Below, in pieces: positions 55,121-63,608 of a stretch of 64,000 nt of DNA. The notes under the pieces were generated by a model, which saw only the letters and a list, made by a program, of their open reading frames with translations, was not told where the DNA came from and did not search any database. The stretch covers positions 1 through 64,000 of the forward strand of contig NZ_MAOE01000082.1 of NCBI RefSeq assembly GCF_001884185.1, given 5' to 3'. How positions within the stretch are numbered: position 1 is the stretch's first letter; each line of letters begins with the position of its first letter. The position numbers and the translations under genes were made by a program. Source of the stretch: Bacillus albus (lineage in GTDB: Bacteria > Bacillota > Bacilli > Bacillales > Bacillaceae_G).

Positions 55121-55449
55121 ATTTATTTGTTATACTCTAGCTATAAACGTATACAATATAGAGAAGAAAAAAATTATAGAATCTCCAAAATTTAGACAAA
55201 CTTTGCGCTTTTATAAGTTTATACTGAATATATTAAGCAATTTACGGATAACGAGTCCTCGTCTGATTGGATATGTAGGATGGGGGATGGATTAGGTGGA
55301 GATGAATTGATTATAAAACTTCTAACCATAAGGACTACAGGGATTGTCTAAGGGTACTTTTGTATTCATAGGAGTCTCCACTTTAAACAACGTGTTACAG
55401 CGTAAAGTAGAGGAAGTTCAAAAATCCAATGAAAAAGAGGATTGATATT
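55121..55449 (+). ncRNA. Possible structured untranslated RNA upstream of a small hypothetical gene
   Basis: This 330-bp gap holds no ORF of substance. Complementary blocks GGTGGAGA (near 55295) and TCTCCAC (near 55375), and ACTTTA/TAAAGT around 55380-55406 suggest a folded transcript or leader. I cannot match it to a known riboswitch class, and it may just be a 5' leader for the next ORF. Confidence 0.3.
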
Positions 55450-55701
55450 GTGATTACGAAAAGTTTTTATTTCACTCATTCAACAGGGGATTGTATTAAA
55501 ATATTTGAAATCCCTGTCCTACAGGCGCAGCATCCATTATCGTTTCTAATTCAGTCTCGTCTTCAATTATTTATTGCAAAAATTCAAAAACAAAAACATC
55601 CAAGATTTTCGTATTCTTTCCGTGAATATTTACAAAATTGTTTGAAGTGGAATGATTATTTAAATGTATATAAAACAAATACTCTTGAAAAAAATGCATG
55701 A
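55450..55701 (+). CDS. Small hypothetical protein
   Basis: An ORF of 83 residues (MITKSFYFTHSTGDCIKIFEIP...) starts at GTG 55450 with AAGAGG upstream. An in-frame ATG at 55429 would add seven residues (MKKRIDI) but its site is more distant. It is basic, without signal or transmembrane segment, and has no family I recognise. It lies after a structured-looking 330-bp gap and has no close partners. A gene-like codon pattern and site make it plausible, but not certain. Confidence 0.55.
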   Translation: MITKSFYFTHSTGDCIKIFEIPVLQAQHPLSFLIQSRLQLFIAKIQKQKHPRFSYSFREYLQNCLKWNDYLNVYKTNTLEKNA

Positions 55702-55853
55702 TATAGAGTGTGGACAGGGTTAAGAGCTCTGTCTTTTTCATTTTAGATATAAAAATATAATTAATTTAATTAAATTTCGTTCCAAATTGTTGAAAGCAAT
55801 GGGAATACTAGTATAATAACAAGGAGAGCGTATTGGAAAGGGAAGAATATAAT

Positions 55854-56696
55854 ATGCAAAAAATTAAAATTGTAACAGATTCAACGGCAGATTTATCACA
55901 AGAGGTAATTGAGAAGTATGACATTCATGTTCTACCATTATCAATCTCTGTAAATGGACAAACATATTTAGATCGCGTTGATCTACAACCAGATGAATTT
56001 ATTGAAGAAATGATTAAATCAGAGGAACTACCAAAAACATCACAACCGGCAATGGGTACATTTGTAGAAATGTATGACAAGTTAGGTGAAGATGGAAGTG
56101 AATTACTTTCCATTCATATGACAAGTGGAATGAGTGGTACTGTGGCAACTGCAAATAGTGCTGCATCAATGACCGACACAAAAGTAACAGTTGTTGATTC
56201 GCAATTTATTACACATGCCTTAGCATATCAAGTAGTTGAAGCTGCGAAAATGGCAAATGAAGGACGCTCACTAGAAGAAATTTTAAAACGTGTAGATGAA
56301 GTGAGAAAGAATACTCGTTTATATGTAGTAGTAGATACATTAGAAAACTTAGTGAAGGGTGGGCGTATCGGTAAAGGAAAAGCGTTTATCGGTTCACTAC
56401 TTAATATAAAGCCAATTGCTAGTCTTGAAGATGGTGTTTATAACCCTGTAACGAAAGTACGTAGCCAAGGTCAAATTGTAAAAACGTTAGCTAAGTTATT
56501 TGAGGAAGATACAGCTGGAAAAGTTGTAAAAGCTGTGGCAATTCCACATGCGAAAGCAATTCCTTTAGCTGAAAATGTAAAAGCGGCTGTAGAAAAAGTA
56601 AGTGGATTTGCTAAATCAGAAATTTTCTTTACAACGCCTATTATTAGTACTCATACAGGTCCGGGTGCAATCGGATTTATGTATTTAGCAGAGTAA
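55854..56696 (+). CDS. DegV-family fatty-acid-binding protein
   Basis: The 280-residue protein matches the DegV/EDD fold: KIKIVTDSTADLSQEVIEKY at the start, HMTSGMSGTVATANSAA, VVDTLENLVKGGRIGKG and THTGPGAIGFMY at the end. DegV proteins bind fatty acids (FakB-like) and can hand them to the FakA kinase for incorporation into lipids. It is a single gene. The chosen ATG 55854 has AAAGGGAAG; TTG 55833 with AAGGAG would add seven residues and remains possible. Confidence 0.92.
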   Translation: MQKIKIVTDSTADLSQEVIEKYDIHVLPLSISVNGQTYLDRVDLQPDEFIEEMIKSEELPKTSQPAMGTFVEMYDKLGEDGSELLSIHMTSGMSGTVATANSAASMTDTKVTVVDSQFITHALAYQVVEAAKMANEGRSLEEILKRVDEVRKNTRLYVVVDTLENLVKGGRIGKGKAFIGSLLNIKPIASLEDGVYNPVTKVRSQGQIVKTLAKLFEEDTAGKVVKAVAIPHAKAIPLAENVKAAVEKVSGFAKSEIFFTTPIISTHTGPGAIGFMYLAE

Positions 56697-56697
56697 T

Positions 56698-56735
56698 AAA
56701 AAAGCTACTTGAAATGTATTTCAAGTAGCTTTTTT
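56698..56735 (+). terminator. Terminator after the DegV gene
   Basis: AAAAAAGCTACTTGAAA (56698-56714) pairs with TTTCAAGTAGCTTTTTT (56719-56735). Confidence 0.9.
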
Positions 56736-56774
56736 ATGTGAATAGAAAGTAAGAAATAAGGAGGGTTATACAGG

Positions 56775-56850
56775 CACTCCCGCTAATGATATAGCGAGTC
56801 TGTAAATATTCATTCATAGAAAACACCCACTGATTAAAGTTTCGCTTTAT
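56775..56850. repeat. bcr1-derived remnant
   Basis: The right end CACCCACTGATTAAAGTTTCGCTTTAT (26 of its bases match the bcr1 copies at 16.5 kb with one substitution) is preserved. The left half is replaced by a different hairpin-forming block (ACTCCCGCTA / TAGCGAGT). The usual left TTTATCCCGC end is not visible. Confidence 0.6.
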
Positions 56851-56894
56851 GATTTTCTATATTATATGTTGGATATAGAAAATAAGTAGTTACG

Positions 56895-57869
56895 TTACAC
56901 ATGTAACGTTTCAATTTTTTCATTCACTTTCTTAGCATGTGTTTCGCTATTATAAGTAAAAGTTTGACCTAAAAAGAGTACATGAAGTTGTTCCCACGGT
57001 AACATACGTAAATTCCAATTATTTCGAAGTCTTGTTATTGCCTCGCGAGGTGTTTCATCAGCGAGTGCAAAAGCCCCGTAATGCATTGGTATAAAGTGTG
57101 TAGCATGTAAATCTAAATAAGCTTGCACTGCTTCTTCAGGTGAAACGTGAGATATTTTCATAAACCATTCTGGTTCATAAGCTCCAATTGGCATAAGGGC
57201 AATATCAATTGAAAAGCGTTTGCCAATTTCTTTGAAGCCTTGGAAATAACCACTATCTCCGCAAAAATAAATGGTTTCCTCCATATTGTCATTCTTAATA
57301 ATCCATCCACCCCAGTGAGATGTATTCATATCAAATAATGATCTTCTCGTCCAGTGCTGAGCAGGTACGAAGTGAAAGGAAACATTATCAATAGTCGTAC
57401 TTTCCCACCATTTATACTCTTCTACATTGTTGAATTTTTTACGAGTAAATAATTTTTTTAACCCGATGGGCACTAAGTATAATACATCATCGTTCAGTTG
57501 GCGAAGTGTTGAAAAATCTAAGTGATCATAATGACCATGTGAAAGAAGAACGATATCAATTTTAGGTAGTTCTTTTATAGAAAGTCCAGGTTTTGTAAGT
57601 CTTTGGACTAATTTTAATTTATTGGCCCATACTGGATCCGTTAATATATTAAGTCCATTCGTTTGGATAAGAAAAGTGGAATGCCCAATCCATGTGACAG
57701 TCGTTTTTTCAACATTACTTTGCAAAAATGCACTTTGTTTAACGGGTGATTGTTCTACTAAGAAAGAAAAATCTTTTTTGTTTTGCTTTCGTTCTTTACG
57801 CCAGCGTATAAAAGAGCGAATTGATTTTTTTGTGCTAACATTATCCATATTTTCATAGCGCTTTGCCAT
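56895..57869 (-). CDS. MBL-fold metallo-hydrolase (UlaG/NAPE-PLD-like)
   Basis: The 324-residue product has the metallo-beta-lactamase signature SHGHYDHLD, further metal ligands in PAQHW and GAYEPEWF, and CGDSGYFQGF. The arrangement resembles UlaG lactonase and N-acylphosphatidylethanolamine phospholipase D. It hydrolyses a phosphodiester or lactone; the substrate is not evident. It is monocistronic on the minus strand. Start ATG 57869 lies six bases after GAGGTG; the longer ORF start upstream lacks a site. Confidence 0.88.
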   Translation of the reverse strand: MAKRYENMDNVSTKKSIRSFIRWRKERKQNKKDFSFLVEQSPVKQSAFLQSNVEKTTVTWIGHSTFLIQTNGLNILTDPVWANKLKLVQRLTKPGLSIKELPKIDIVLLSHGHYDHLDFSTLRQLNDDVLYLVPIGLKKLFTRKKFNNVEEYKWWESTTIDNVSFHFVPAQHWTRRSLFDMNTSHWGGWIIKNDNMEETIYFCGDSGYFQGFKEIGKRFSIDIALMPIGAYEPEWFMKISHVSPEEAVQAYLDLHATHFIPMHYGAFALADETPREAITRLRNNWNLRMLPWEQLHVLFLGQTFTYNSETHAKKVNEKIETLHV

Positions 57870-58151
57870 GAACATCACCTCATTTAAAATCGTTGTAATT
57901 ATATTGTACCGAAATGTTGTTAAGGAATACAGTGTATAACATGGATGAATGTTTAAGTAATTGTAAAAAAATAGAGGGGTGCATTTACAAAAATAACAAT
58001 AAAATGAGTTTTGCAACTTCTATTTAGAGAAATAATAGTGAAAAAATATATTTTGTCTAGTAATTCGCTTGAAATAAAGAAGTAACATACGTAAATTCGT
58101 ACGATTTCGTGAACAAATGTAGTAAACAATTTTCTCGTAGTGTTAACTTTT

Positions 58152-58168
58152 GTTATGATAAACATAAC
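58152..58168 (+). promoter_or_regulatory. Inverted repeat GTTATG-N5-CATAAC upstream of sco
   Basis: A perfect 6-bp dyad with a 5-bp spacer lies about 35 bp before the sco start, in the 335-bp divergent gap 57870-58204. It may be an operator for sco or the divergent MBL gene. It is not the PlcR box (TATGNAN4TNCATA). The rest of the gap has no gene. Confidence 0.4.
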
Positions 58169-58204
58169 CTATTTAAATTTAGGATAGAGAAAAGAGGTTT
58201 ATAA

Positions 58205-58792
58205 ATGAAGCGTTATCAAAAAGTAATTGGTCTTATGGTTGTATTTTGTCTCTTTGTACTTGCTGGATGTAGTGGATCAGGTTCAAAGCTTCGTAAACCA
58301 TTGAATTGGGATTTAGAAACTTTCCAATTTACAAATCAAGATGGAAAACCATTTGGTACAAAAGATTTAAAAGGGAAAGTTTGGGTTGCAGATTTTATGT
58401 TCACAAACTGCCAAACAGTTTGTCCGCCAATGACTGCTAATATGGCAAAACTGCAAAAGATGGCAAAAGAAGAGAAATTAGACGTTCAGTTTGTTTCGTT
58501 TAGTGTAGATCCAGACCTAGATAAGCCAGAGAATTTGAAGGCTTTCATTCAAAAGTTTACAGAGGATACTAGTAACTGGAATTTATTAACGGGGTATTCG
58601 TTAGAAGATATTACAAAGTTTTCAAAAGATAATTTCCAATCACTTGTAGATAAACCTGAAAATGGTCAAGTGATACATGGTACGTCATTTTATTTAATTG
58701 ATCAAAACGGAAAAGTAATGAAAAAGTACAGTGGCATTAGTAATACGCCGTATGAGGACATTATACGTGATATGAAGCGATTAGCAGAATAA
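58205..58792 (+). CDS. SCO-family copper/redox lipoprotein for cytochrome oxidase assembly
   Basis: The 195-residue lipoprotein has the lipobox LAGC (Cys22), the CxxxC motif at Cys69 and Cys73 (in NCQTVCPP) and the partner His in VIHGTSFYLID. This matches BsSco (YpmQ) and Sco1/SenC: a thioredoxin-like protein on the outer membrane face that binds copper or acts as a thiol oxidoreductase during CuA assembly of cytochrome c oxidase. It stands alone with a terminator shared with the minus-strand Hsp20 gene. Confidence 0.94.
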   Translation: MKRYQKVIGLMVVFCLFVLAGCSGSGSKLRKPLNWDLETFQFTNQDGKPFGTKDLKGKVWVADFMFTNCQTVCPPMTANMAKLQKMAKEEKLDVQFVSFSVDPDLDKPENLKAFIQKFTEDTSNWNLLTGYSLEDITKFSKDNFQSLVDKPENGQVIHGTSFYLIDQNGKVMKKYSGISNTPYEDIIRDMKRLAE

Positions 58793-58830
58793 AAAGAAGG
58801 GTGCAGATTATAAAGCACCCTTCTTTTTTT
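58791..58830. terminator. Bidirectional terminator between sco and hsp20
   Basis: AAAAAGAAGGGTGC (58791-58804) pairs with GCACCCTTCTTTTTTT (58815-58830). Confidence 0.9.
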
Positions 58831-58833
58831 ACA

Positions 58834-59295
58834 TTAGTCTATGGATAAAATGTCATGTTGCTGTGGAAGTTTTGGCGCCCGAATTTCTAACACGCCATTT
58901 TGATAAGAAGCTTTTGCTGCTTTTTTATTAATGGAGTACGGTAATTTAATTAATCTGGATGCTTCTGAAATAGAACGTTCTCGGCGATAATAGTTATGGG
59001 ATGTTTGCTCTTCTTCTTCAAGTATCTCTTCTTTTACAGAGACTTTTAAGTATTCACTTTGTATTTCAATTTGAATTTGTTCTTTTTGTATACCTGGTAG
59101 TTCAGCTGTCACAACGAGTTCTTCACCAACTTCATATAAATCTACAGGGAATGTTAATAAACGGTTTCCTTTTTGGAAAAAATGATTTAAATCAGCGATT
59201 ACATTACGAAGTGGTGTTTGCTCGAAGAAATCATCAATTTGCTTTAAATAGTTACGAACCGGTGGGCGAGAAGAGTCTTTTTTTTCTTCACTCAT
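58834..59295 (-). CDS. Hsp20/alpha-crystallin-type small heat-shock protein
   Basis: The 153-residue product has an alpha-crystallin domain (about 55-150) with VVTAELPGIQKEQIQIEIQSEYLKV, and the RERSISEASRLIKLPYSI and AKASYQNGVLEIRAPK segments. It keeps unfolding proteins soluble and works without ATP. It probably relates to spore or stress-type Hsp20 (B. subtilis YocM/YdfT relatives). The start follows AGGAGGGAATATT. It is alone on the minus strand. Confidence 0.92.
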   Translation of the reverse strand: MSEEKKDSSRPPVRNYLKQIDDFFEQTPLRNVIADLNHFFQKGNRLLTFPVDLYEVGEELVVTAELPGIQKEQIQIEIQSEYLKVSVKEEILEEEEQTSHNYYRRERSISEASRLIKLPYSINKKAAKASYQNGVLEIRAPKLPQQHDILSID

Positions 59296-59512
59296 AATAT
59301 TCCCTCCTAAAAATCAATTTGCAATATGATATGACAAAAGCGGAGAAAGGTGAGTGCCTAGTTTTCATGTTTTCATAAAAAATTGTTAAAAATGTGAAAT
59401 GGAGTGATTTTTTTATAGTTTTTGGTCGCCATATTCAGTTGATTATGCTAGTATAAATAGGGTTGATATAGTAGTATAGAGACAGAATGAAAACTGAAAG
59501 AGGGTAAGAAGT

Positions 59513-61414
59513 ATGTGTGGTTTTGTAGGATGTTTATGTGAAAACCCTAGAGAGTTTTCAGAAACAGAAAAACATCAATTTGAAAATATGAACACGATGA
59601 TTTTCCACCGTGGTCCAGATGACGAAGGATATTTTCGTGATGAACATGTACAATTTGGCTTCCGCCGTTTAAGTATCATTGACTTAGAGGCAGGACATCA
59701 GCCGCTAACTTATGAAAATGATCGATATGTAATTATTTTTAATGGTGAAATTTACAACTATGTAGAATTACGTGAAATGTTACTTGAAAAAGGTGCAACG
59801 TTTGCAACGCAATCTGATACAGAAGTTATCATTGCATTGTATGCACATATGAAAGAAAAATGTGTAGACTACCTTCGTGGTATGTTTGCATTTATGATTT
59901 GGGATCGTGAAGAGAAGAAACTTTTCGGAGCACGTGATCACTTCGGTATTAAACCTTTATACATCGCACAACAAGGTGATACTACATTCTTCGCATCTGA
60001 GAAGAAAAGTATTATGCATGTGATGGAAGATAAAGGCGTTAATCCAACGTCACTACAACATTACTTTACGTATCAATATGGTCCAGAGCCAGAAACATTA
60101 ACAATTGATGTTAATAAAATCGAGCCTGGTCATTATTTCGTAAAAGAAATCGGTAAAGAGATGGAAATCCATCGCTACTGGAAACCTTATTTCAATGCTT
60201 CAAGTGCAACGAAAGAGGAACATATCCAAGCGATTCGTGATGTGTTATATGATTCAGTAAAAGTGCATATGCGCAGTGATGTACCAGTAGGTTCATTCTT
60301 ATCTGGTGGTATCGATTCATCTATTATCGCTTCTATTGCAAGAGAAATGAATCCAAATCTTTTAACATTCTCTGTTGGTTTTGAGCAACGTGGTTTCAGT
60401 GAAGTTGATGTTGCGAAAGAAACTGCTGAGAAATTAGGCGTTAAAAACCATAACGTATTCATTTCAGCGAAAGAGTTTATGGATGAGTTCCCAAAAATCA
60501 TTTGGCATATGGATGATCCTTTAGCAGATCCGGCAGCTGTACCATTGTACTTCGTTGCAAAAGAAGCACGTAAACATGTAACAGTTGTTCTTTCAGGTGA
60601 AGGGGCAGACGAGCTATTTGGTGGTTATAACATTTACCGTGAGCCAAACTCACTGAAAATGTTCTCTTACATTCCTAGCCCAGGAAAGAGCGTTCTAAAA
60701 GCATTAAGTGGTGCTCTTAAAGAAGGCTTTAAAGGAAAGAGCTTCCTAGAGCGTGGATGTACGCCAATTGAAGAGCGTTACTATGGAAACGCGAAAATCT
60801 TCCGTGAAGAAGAGAAAGCGGAATTAATGAAGTATTACAATGAAAGTGTTAACTATATGGATATCACGAAACCATTGTATAACGAAATTAAAGATTATGA
60901 TGATGTAAGCAAAATGCAGTACATTGACATGTTCACATGGTTACGCGGTGACATTTTATTAAAAGCTGATAAAATGACAATGGCAAATTCATTAGAACTT
61001 CGTGTACCGTTCTTAGATAAAGAAGTATTCGATGTTGCATCTAAAATTCCAACTGAATTTAAGATTGCTAACGGAACTACGAAAGCTATTTTACGTGAAG
61101 CAGCACGCGGAATCGTTCCAGATCACGTATTAGATCGTAAAAAACTTGGATTCCCAGTACCAATTCGTCATTGGCTAAAAGACGAAATGCATGATTGGGC
61201 TATTAATATTATAAACGAAAGTAAGACAGAGCATTTAATCGACAAACAGTATGTATTAAACTTACTGGAAGCACATTGTGCAGATAAAGGCGATTATAGC
61301 CGTAAAATTTGGACTGTACTTGCGTTTATGGTATGGCATCAAATTTATGTTGAGCATAAATACGATACGAATAAGTTCCACGAAGAAACGAAACGTGCGT
61401 ATAGCTTAGTTTAA
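59513..61414 (+). CDS. asnB: Glutamine-hydrolysing asparagine synthase
   Basis: The 633-residue class II glutamine amidotransferase begins MCGFVG with nucleophile Cys2, then the RGPDDEGYF and NGEIYNY segments of the glutaminase domain. The synthase domain has the PP-loop SGGIDSS, GEGADELFGGYN and LDRKKLGFPVPIRHWL. Length and end sequence match the B. subtilis AsnB type, which makes asparagine or amidates meso-diaminopimelate in peptidoglycan. It ends in a strong terminator. If the AspRS in this window is non-discriminating, the cell would have two routes to asparagine. Confidence 0.95.
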   Translation: MCGFVGCLCENPREFSETEKHQFENMNTMIFHRGPDDEGYFRDEHVQFGFRRLSIIDLEAGHQPLTYENDRYVIIFNGEIYNYVELREMLLEKGATFATQSDTEVIIALYAHMKEKCVDYLRGMFAFMIWDREEKKLFGARDHFGIKPLYIAQQGDTTFFASEKKSIMHVMEDKGVNPTSLQHYFTYQYGPEPETLTIDVNKIEPGHYFVKEIGKEMEIHRYWKPYFNASSATKEEHIQAIRDVLYDSVKVHMRSDVPVGSFLSGGIDSSIIASIAREMNPNLLTFSVGFEQRGFSEVDVAKETAEKLGVKNHNVFISAKEFMDEFPKIIWHMDDPLADPAAVPLYFVAKEARKHVTVVLSGEGADELFGGYNIYREPNSLKMFSYIPSPGKSVLKALSGALKEGFKGKSFLERGCTPIEERYYGNAKIFREEEKAELMKYYNESVNYMDITKPLYNEIKDYDDVSKMQYIDMFTWLRGDILLKADKMTMANSLELRVPFLDKEVFDVASKIPTEFKIANGTTKAILREAARGIVPDHVLDRKKLGFPVPIRHWLKDEMHDWAINIINESKTEHLIDKQYVLNLLEAHCADKGDYSRKIWTVLAFMVWHQIYVEHKYDTNKFHEETKRAYSLV

Positions 61415-61418
61415 TTAG

Positions 61419-61456
61419 AAAAACCTTAAGATCGCATACGGTCTTAAGGTTTTTTT
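61419..61456 (+). terminator. Terminator after asnB
   Basis: AAAAACCTTAAGA (61419-61431) pairs with TCTTAAGGTTTTTTT (61442-61456). Confidence 0.9.
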
Positions 61457-61507
61457 CATAAATAGGACGTATTATTGATACAATAATAGTAAAAGGATGG
61501 ACAACAT

Positions 61508-61867
61508 ATGATTACGTTTGAAAAAGTAACTGTAGAAAATGAAAGCGTTGTTAAAGAAATGTTTCACTCACATAGTTTAAGTGAGAAACAGGTACAGTAT
61601 TATGTGAAAGTCGATGATACATATATTGGTGTAATAGATTATCGTGTTCAAGGGGAGACTGCGGTTTTATCTCAGTTAATTATTCACTTTGATTATCAAA
61701 GTTACGGTTATGGGACAAATACGTATTTTACATTTGAAACGATGATGAAAGAAAGAAATGTGAAAGAGATAAAGGTATTACAAACGGAATTAACAGAACA
61801 AGCGAGATCTTTCATAGAGAGCTTTGGATTTAATGTGGAAGACGGAATATATGTGAAGAAAATATAA
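61508..61867 (+). CDS. GNAT-family N-acetyltransferase (short)
   Basis: The 119-residue product has an acetyltransferase pattern: VLSQLIIHFDYQSYGYGTNTYFTFETMMKE provides the acetyl-CoA region and FIESFGFNVEDGIYV the C-terminal strand. The usual RxxGxG loop is weak (QSYGYGTN), so activity is uncertain. The following membrane protein gene begins 42 bp later. Confidence 0.7.
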   Translation: MITFEKVTVENESVVKEMFHSHSLSEKQVQYYVKVDDTYIGVIDYRVQGETAVLSQLIIHFDYQSYGYGTNTYFTFETMMKERNVKEIKVLQTELTEQARSFIESFGFNVEDGIYVKKI

Positions 61868-61909
61868 CGATGAGTAGTTATGCGGGATAAATATAAGGCA
61901 GGTGGATGT

Positions 61910-62245
61910 ATGACGATGACTTCTGGTCTTGTATTAATTGGAGGCTGTTTTTTAGTAGCAGAGCTAATTCATATGTTTATTCGAAAAAGAATGAATAAGA
62001 AGAGAAAGCCGTATGAATTACAATATGCTCCAGTTTTTTTCCTTTTGTTTAGTATGCTTATTACATTACAAAACATAACGAACTTTCCGCCACTTTTAAA
62101 TATTTTTTTAAAGTTTGGCTTGCTGTATAGTAGCACTGGAATAGCCCTTTTATTTCTTTTATTTTGCATACGTTATATTCACTATCAATCGTATATATTT
62201 ATTTTAAATTGGTTAAAGCAAAATGATAGAAACCGCCTTACATAA
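61910..62245 (+). CDS. Small membrane protein of unknown function
   Basis: The 111-residue protein has three or more hydrophobic segments (SGLVLIGGCFLVAELIHMFI, FFLLFSMLITL and LYSSTGIALLFLLFCI) joined by a basic loop (RKRMNKKRKP). I cannot assign a family. ATG 61910 follows GGTGGATG; the longer in-frame ORF starting at 61880 is less likely. It ends in a terminator whose stem lies across its stop. Confidence 0.7.
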   Translation: MTMTSGLVLIGGCFLVAELIHMFIRKRMNKKRKPYELQYAPVFFLLFSMLITLQNITNFPPLLNIFLKFGLLYSSTGIALLFLLFCIRYIHYQSYIFILNWLKQNDRNRLT

Positions 62246-62378
62246 GGCGGTTTTTTTATTTGTACTTGTAATACCTGATATGTATTATTTACGTTATGTA
62301 TTGACTGGAATTACAATTACTTTCTTATGTCCGTTTCTTTTTCATATGTTACGGTTAAAAAATATGGTTAACAAATAA
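62223..62378 (+). CDS. Possible 51-residue membrane ORF across the terminator
   Basis: An ORF starting at ATG 62223 runs through the terminator hairpin and encodes MIETALHKAVFLFVLVIPDM followed by about 31 more residues (YYLRYVLTGITITFLCPFLF...). Its hydrophobic segments look gene-like. Its ribosome binding site is poor (TTAAAGCAA), and it overlaps the previous gene end. It could be a gene remnant that lost its start. Confidence 0.2.
   Translation: MIETALHKAVFLFVLVIPDMYYLRYVLTGITITFLCPFLFHMLRLKNMVNK
62230..62257 (+). terminator. Terminator overlapping the end of the membrane protein gene
   Basis: AAACCGCCTTA (62230-62240) pairs with TAAGGCGG (62243-62250), then a T-run. Confidence 0.85.
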
Positions 62379-62442
62379 GTAATAGTTTGAATAAAAATGA
62401 GATCTAAATTATATATATTGAAAAAGTTTTCTGATATACGTA

Positions 62443-62498
62443 TTGACAATGTATGAGAGATACATTAGTCTTGTAAATGTAATTGAAAATCATTTTCA
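62443..62498 (+). promoter_or_regulatory. Fur box in the promoter of the siderophore-binding lipoprotein gene
   Basis: TGAAAAT-C-ATTTTCA (62484-62498) is a perfect 7-1-7 Fur operator, placed just downstream of TTGACA (62443-62448). The -10 is unclear (TAGTCT or TGTAAA near 62466-62477). Iron starvation should derepress the gene. Confidence 0.85.
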
Positions 62499-62511
62499 AC
62501 TAGGAGGATTT

Positions 62512-63477
62512 ATGACACGCACTAAAAATATTCTTATACTTTGCGTTATGTTACTAATGTTCATAATTGCAGGGTGCGGTAAAGAAGAAGAGAAGAAAGA
62601 TAAAGGTACATCAGCTAAAGTAAAAGATTCATATACGATAAAACATGCAATGGGCGAAACGACAGTAAATGGTACGCCAAAAAGAGTTGTCGTTTTAACA
62701 AATGAAGGTGCTGAAGCACTTTTAACTGTTGGAGTAACGCCAGTTGGAACGACAAAACCACGAGCTGGTGATGAATGGTATCCTCATTTAGCAAAAGAGT
62801 TAAAAGATACGAAAGTAGTAGGAACTGAGCGTGATATTAATTTAGAGGCAGTAATGAAGCTTCAGCCGGATTTAATTATCGGAAATAAAATGCGTCACGA
62901 AAAAATATATGAGCAGTTAAAAGAAATTGCGCCAACTGTATATGCTGAAACATTGCGCGGTGATTGGAAAGAAAACTTTACGCTTTATACAAAAGCTGTA
63001 AATAAAGAAAAAGAAGGGCAAAATGCTCTTAATGATTATAAAAAGCGTATTACATCAATAAAAGAACAACTAGGAGATAAAGTTAACTCTAAAGTTTCCA
63101 TTATTCGCTTCGTCCCAGGTGATGTTCGTATTTATCAAAAAAATTCATTCTCAGGCGTTGTATTAAATGATATTGGGTTTAAACGACCAGCACTACAAGA
63201 TAAAGATGAATTTGCGATAAAAGGAATTACAAAAGAGCAAATTCCAAATATGGACGGGGACTATTTATTCTATTTCACATCAGATAAAGATGGGGATAAG
63301 AATAATGAAGGAAACACGTTAGCAAAAGAATGGATAGAAGATCCGCTCTTTAAACAGTTACAAGCTTCTAAAGATAATAAAGTATTCCAAGTAGATGAAG
63401 TGATTTGGAATACAGCAGGTGGTATTGTAGCTGCAAACCGTATGTTAGATGATATTGAAAAATATTTTCTGAAATAG
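62512..63477 (+). CDS. Iron-siderophore ABC transporter substrate-binding lipoprotein (FhuD/YfiY type)
   Basis: The 321-residue protein has a lipoprotein signal with lipobox IAGC, then the two-lobe periplasmic-binding type III fold: VVVLTNEGAEALLTVGVTPVG, LEAVMKLQPDLIIGNKM and the C-terminal NTAGGIVAANRMLDDIEKYF. It captures ferric hydroxamate or catecholate siderophores on the outer membrane face. The Fur box fits. The permease and ATPase genes are not adjacent, so it may use subunits encoded elsewhere. ATG 62512 follows AGGAGGA. Confidence 0.93.
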   Translation: MTRTKNILILCVMLLMFIIAGCGKEEEKKDKGTSAKVKDSYTIKHAMGETTVNGTPKRVVVLTNEGAEALLTVGVTPVGTTKPRAGDEWYPHLAKELKDTKVVGTERDINLEAVMKLQPDLIIGNKMRHEKIYEQLKEIAPTVYAETLRGDWKENFTLYTKAVNKEKEGQNALNDYKKRITSIKEQLGDKVNSKVSIIRFVPGDVRIYQKNSFSGVVLNDIGFKRPALQDKDEFAIKGITKEQIPNMDGDYLFYFTSDKDGDKNNEGNTLAKEWIEDPLFKQLQASKDNKVFQVDEVIWNTAGGIVAANRMLDDIEKYFLK

Positions 63478-63489
63478 AGGAATGGCCCG

Positions 63490-63523
63490 GTACATCACTT
63501 TAAATGAGTGATGTACTTTTTTA
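63490..63523 (+). terminator. Terminator after the siderophore-binding gene
   Basis: GTACATCACT (63490-63499) pairs with AGTGATGTAC (63507-63516), then a T-run. Confidence 0.9.
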
Positions 63524-63608
63524 TTTATAAAAACACAGAAAATTCCTTCTTTTGAGTGTGAATAAGTTGTACAATTATACCAATCATGGAATAAAGGAGT
63601 GGGAAAAA

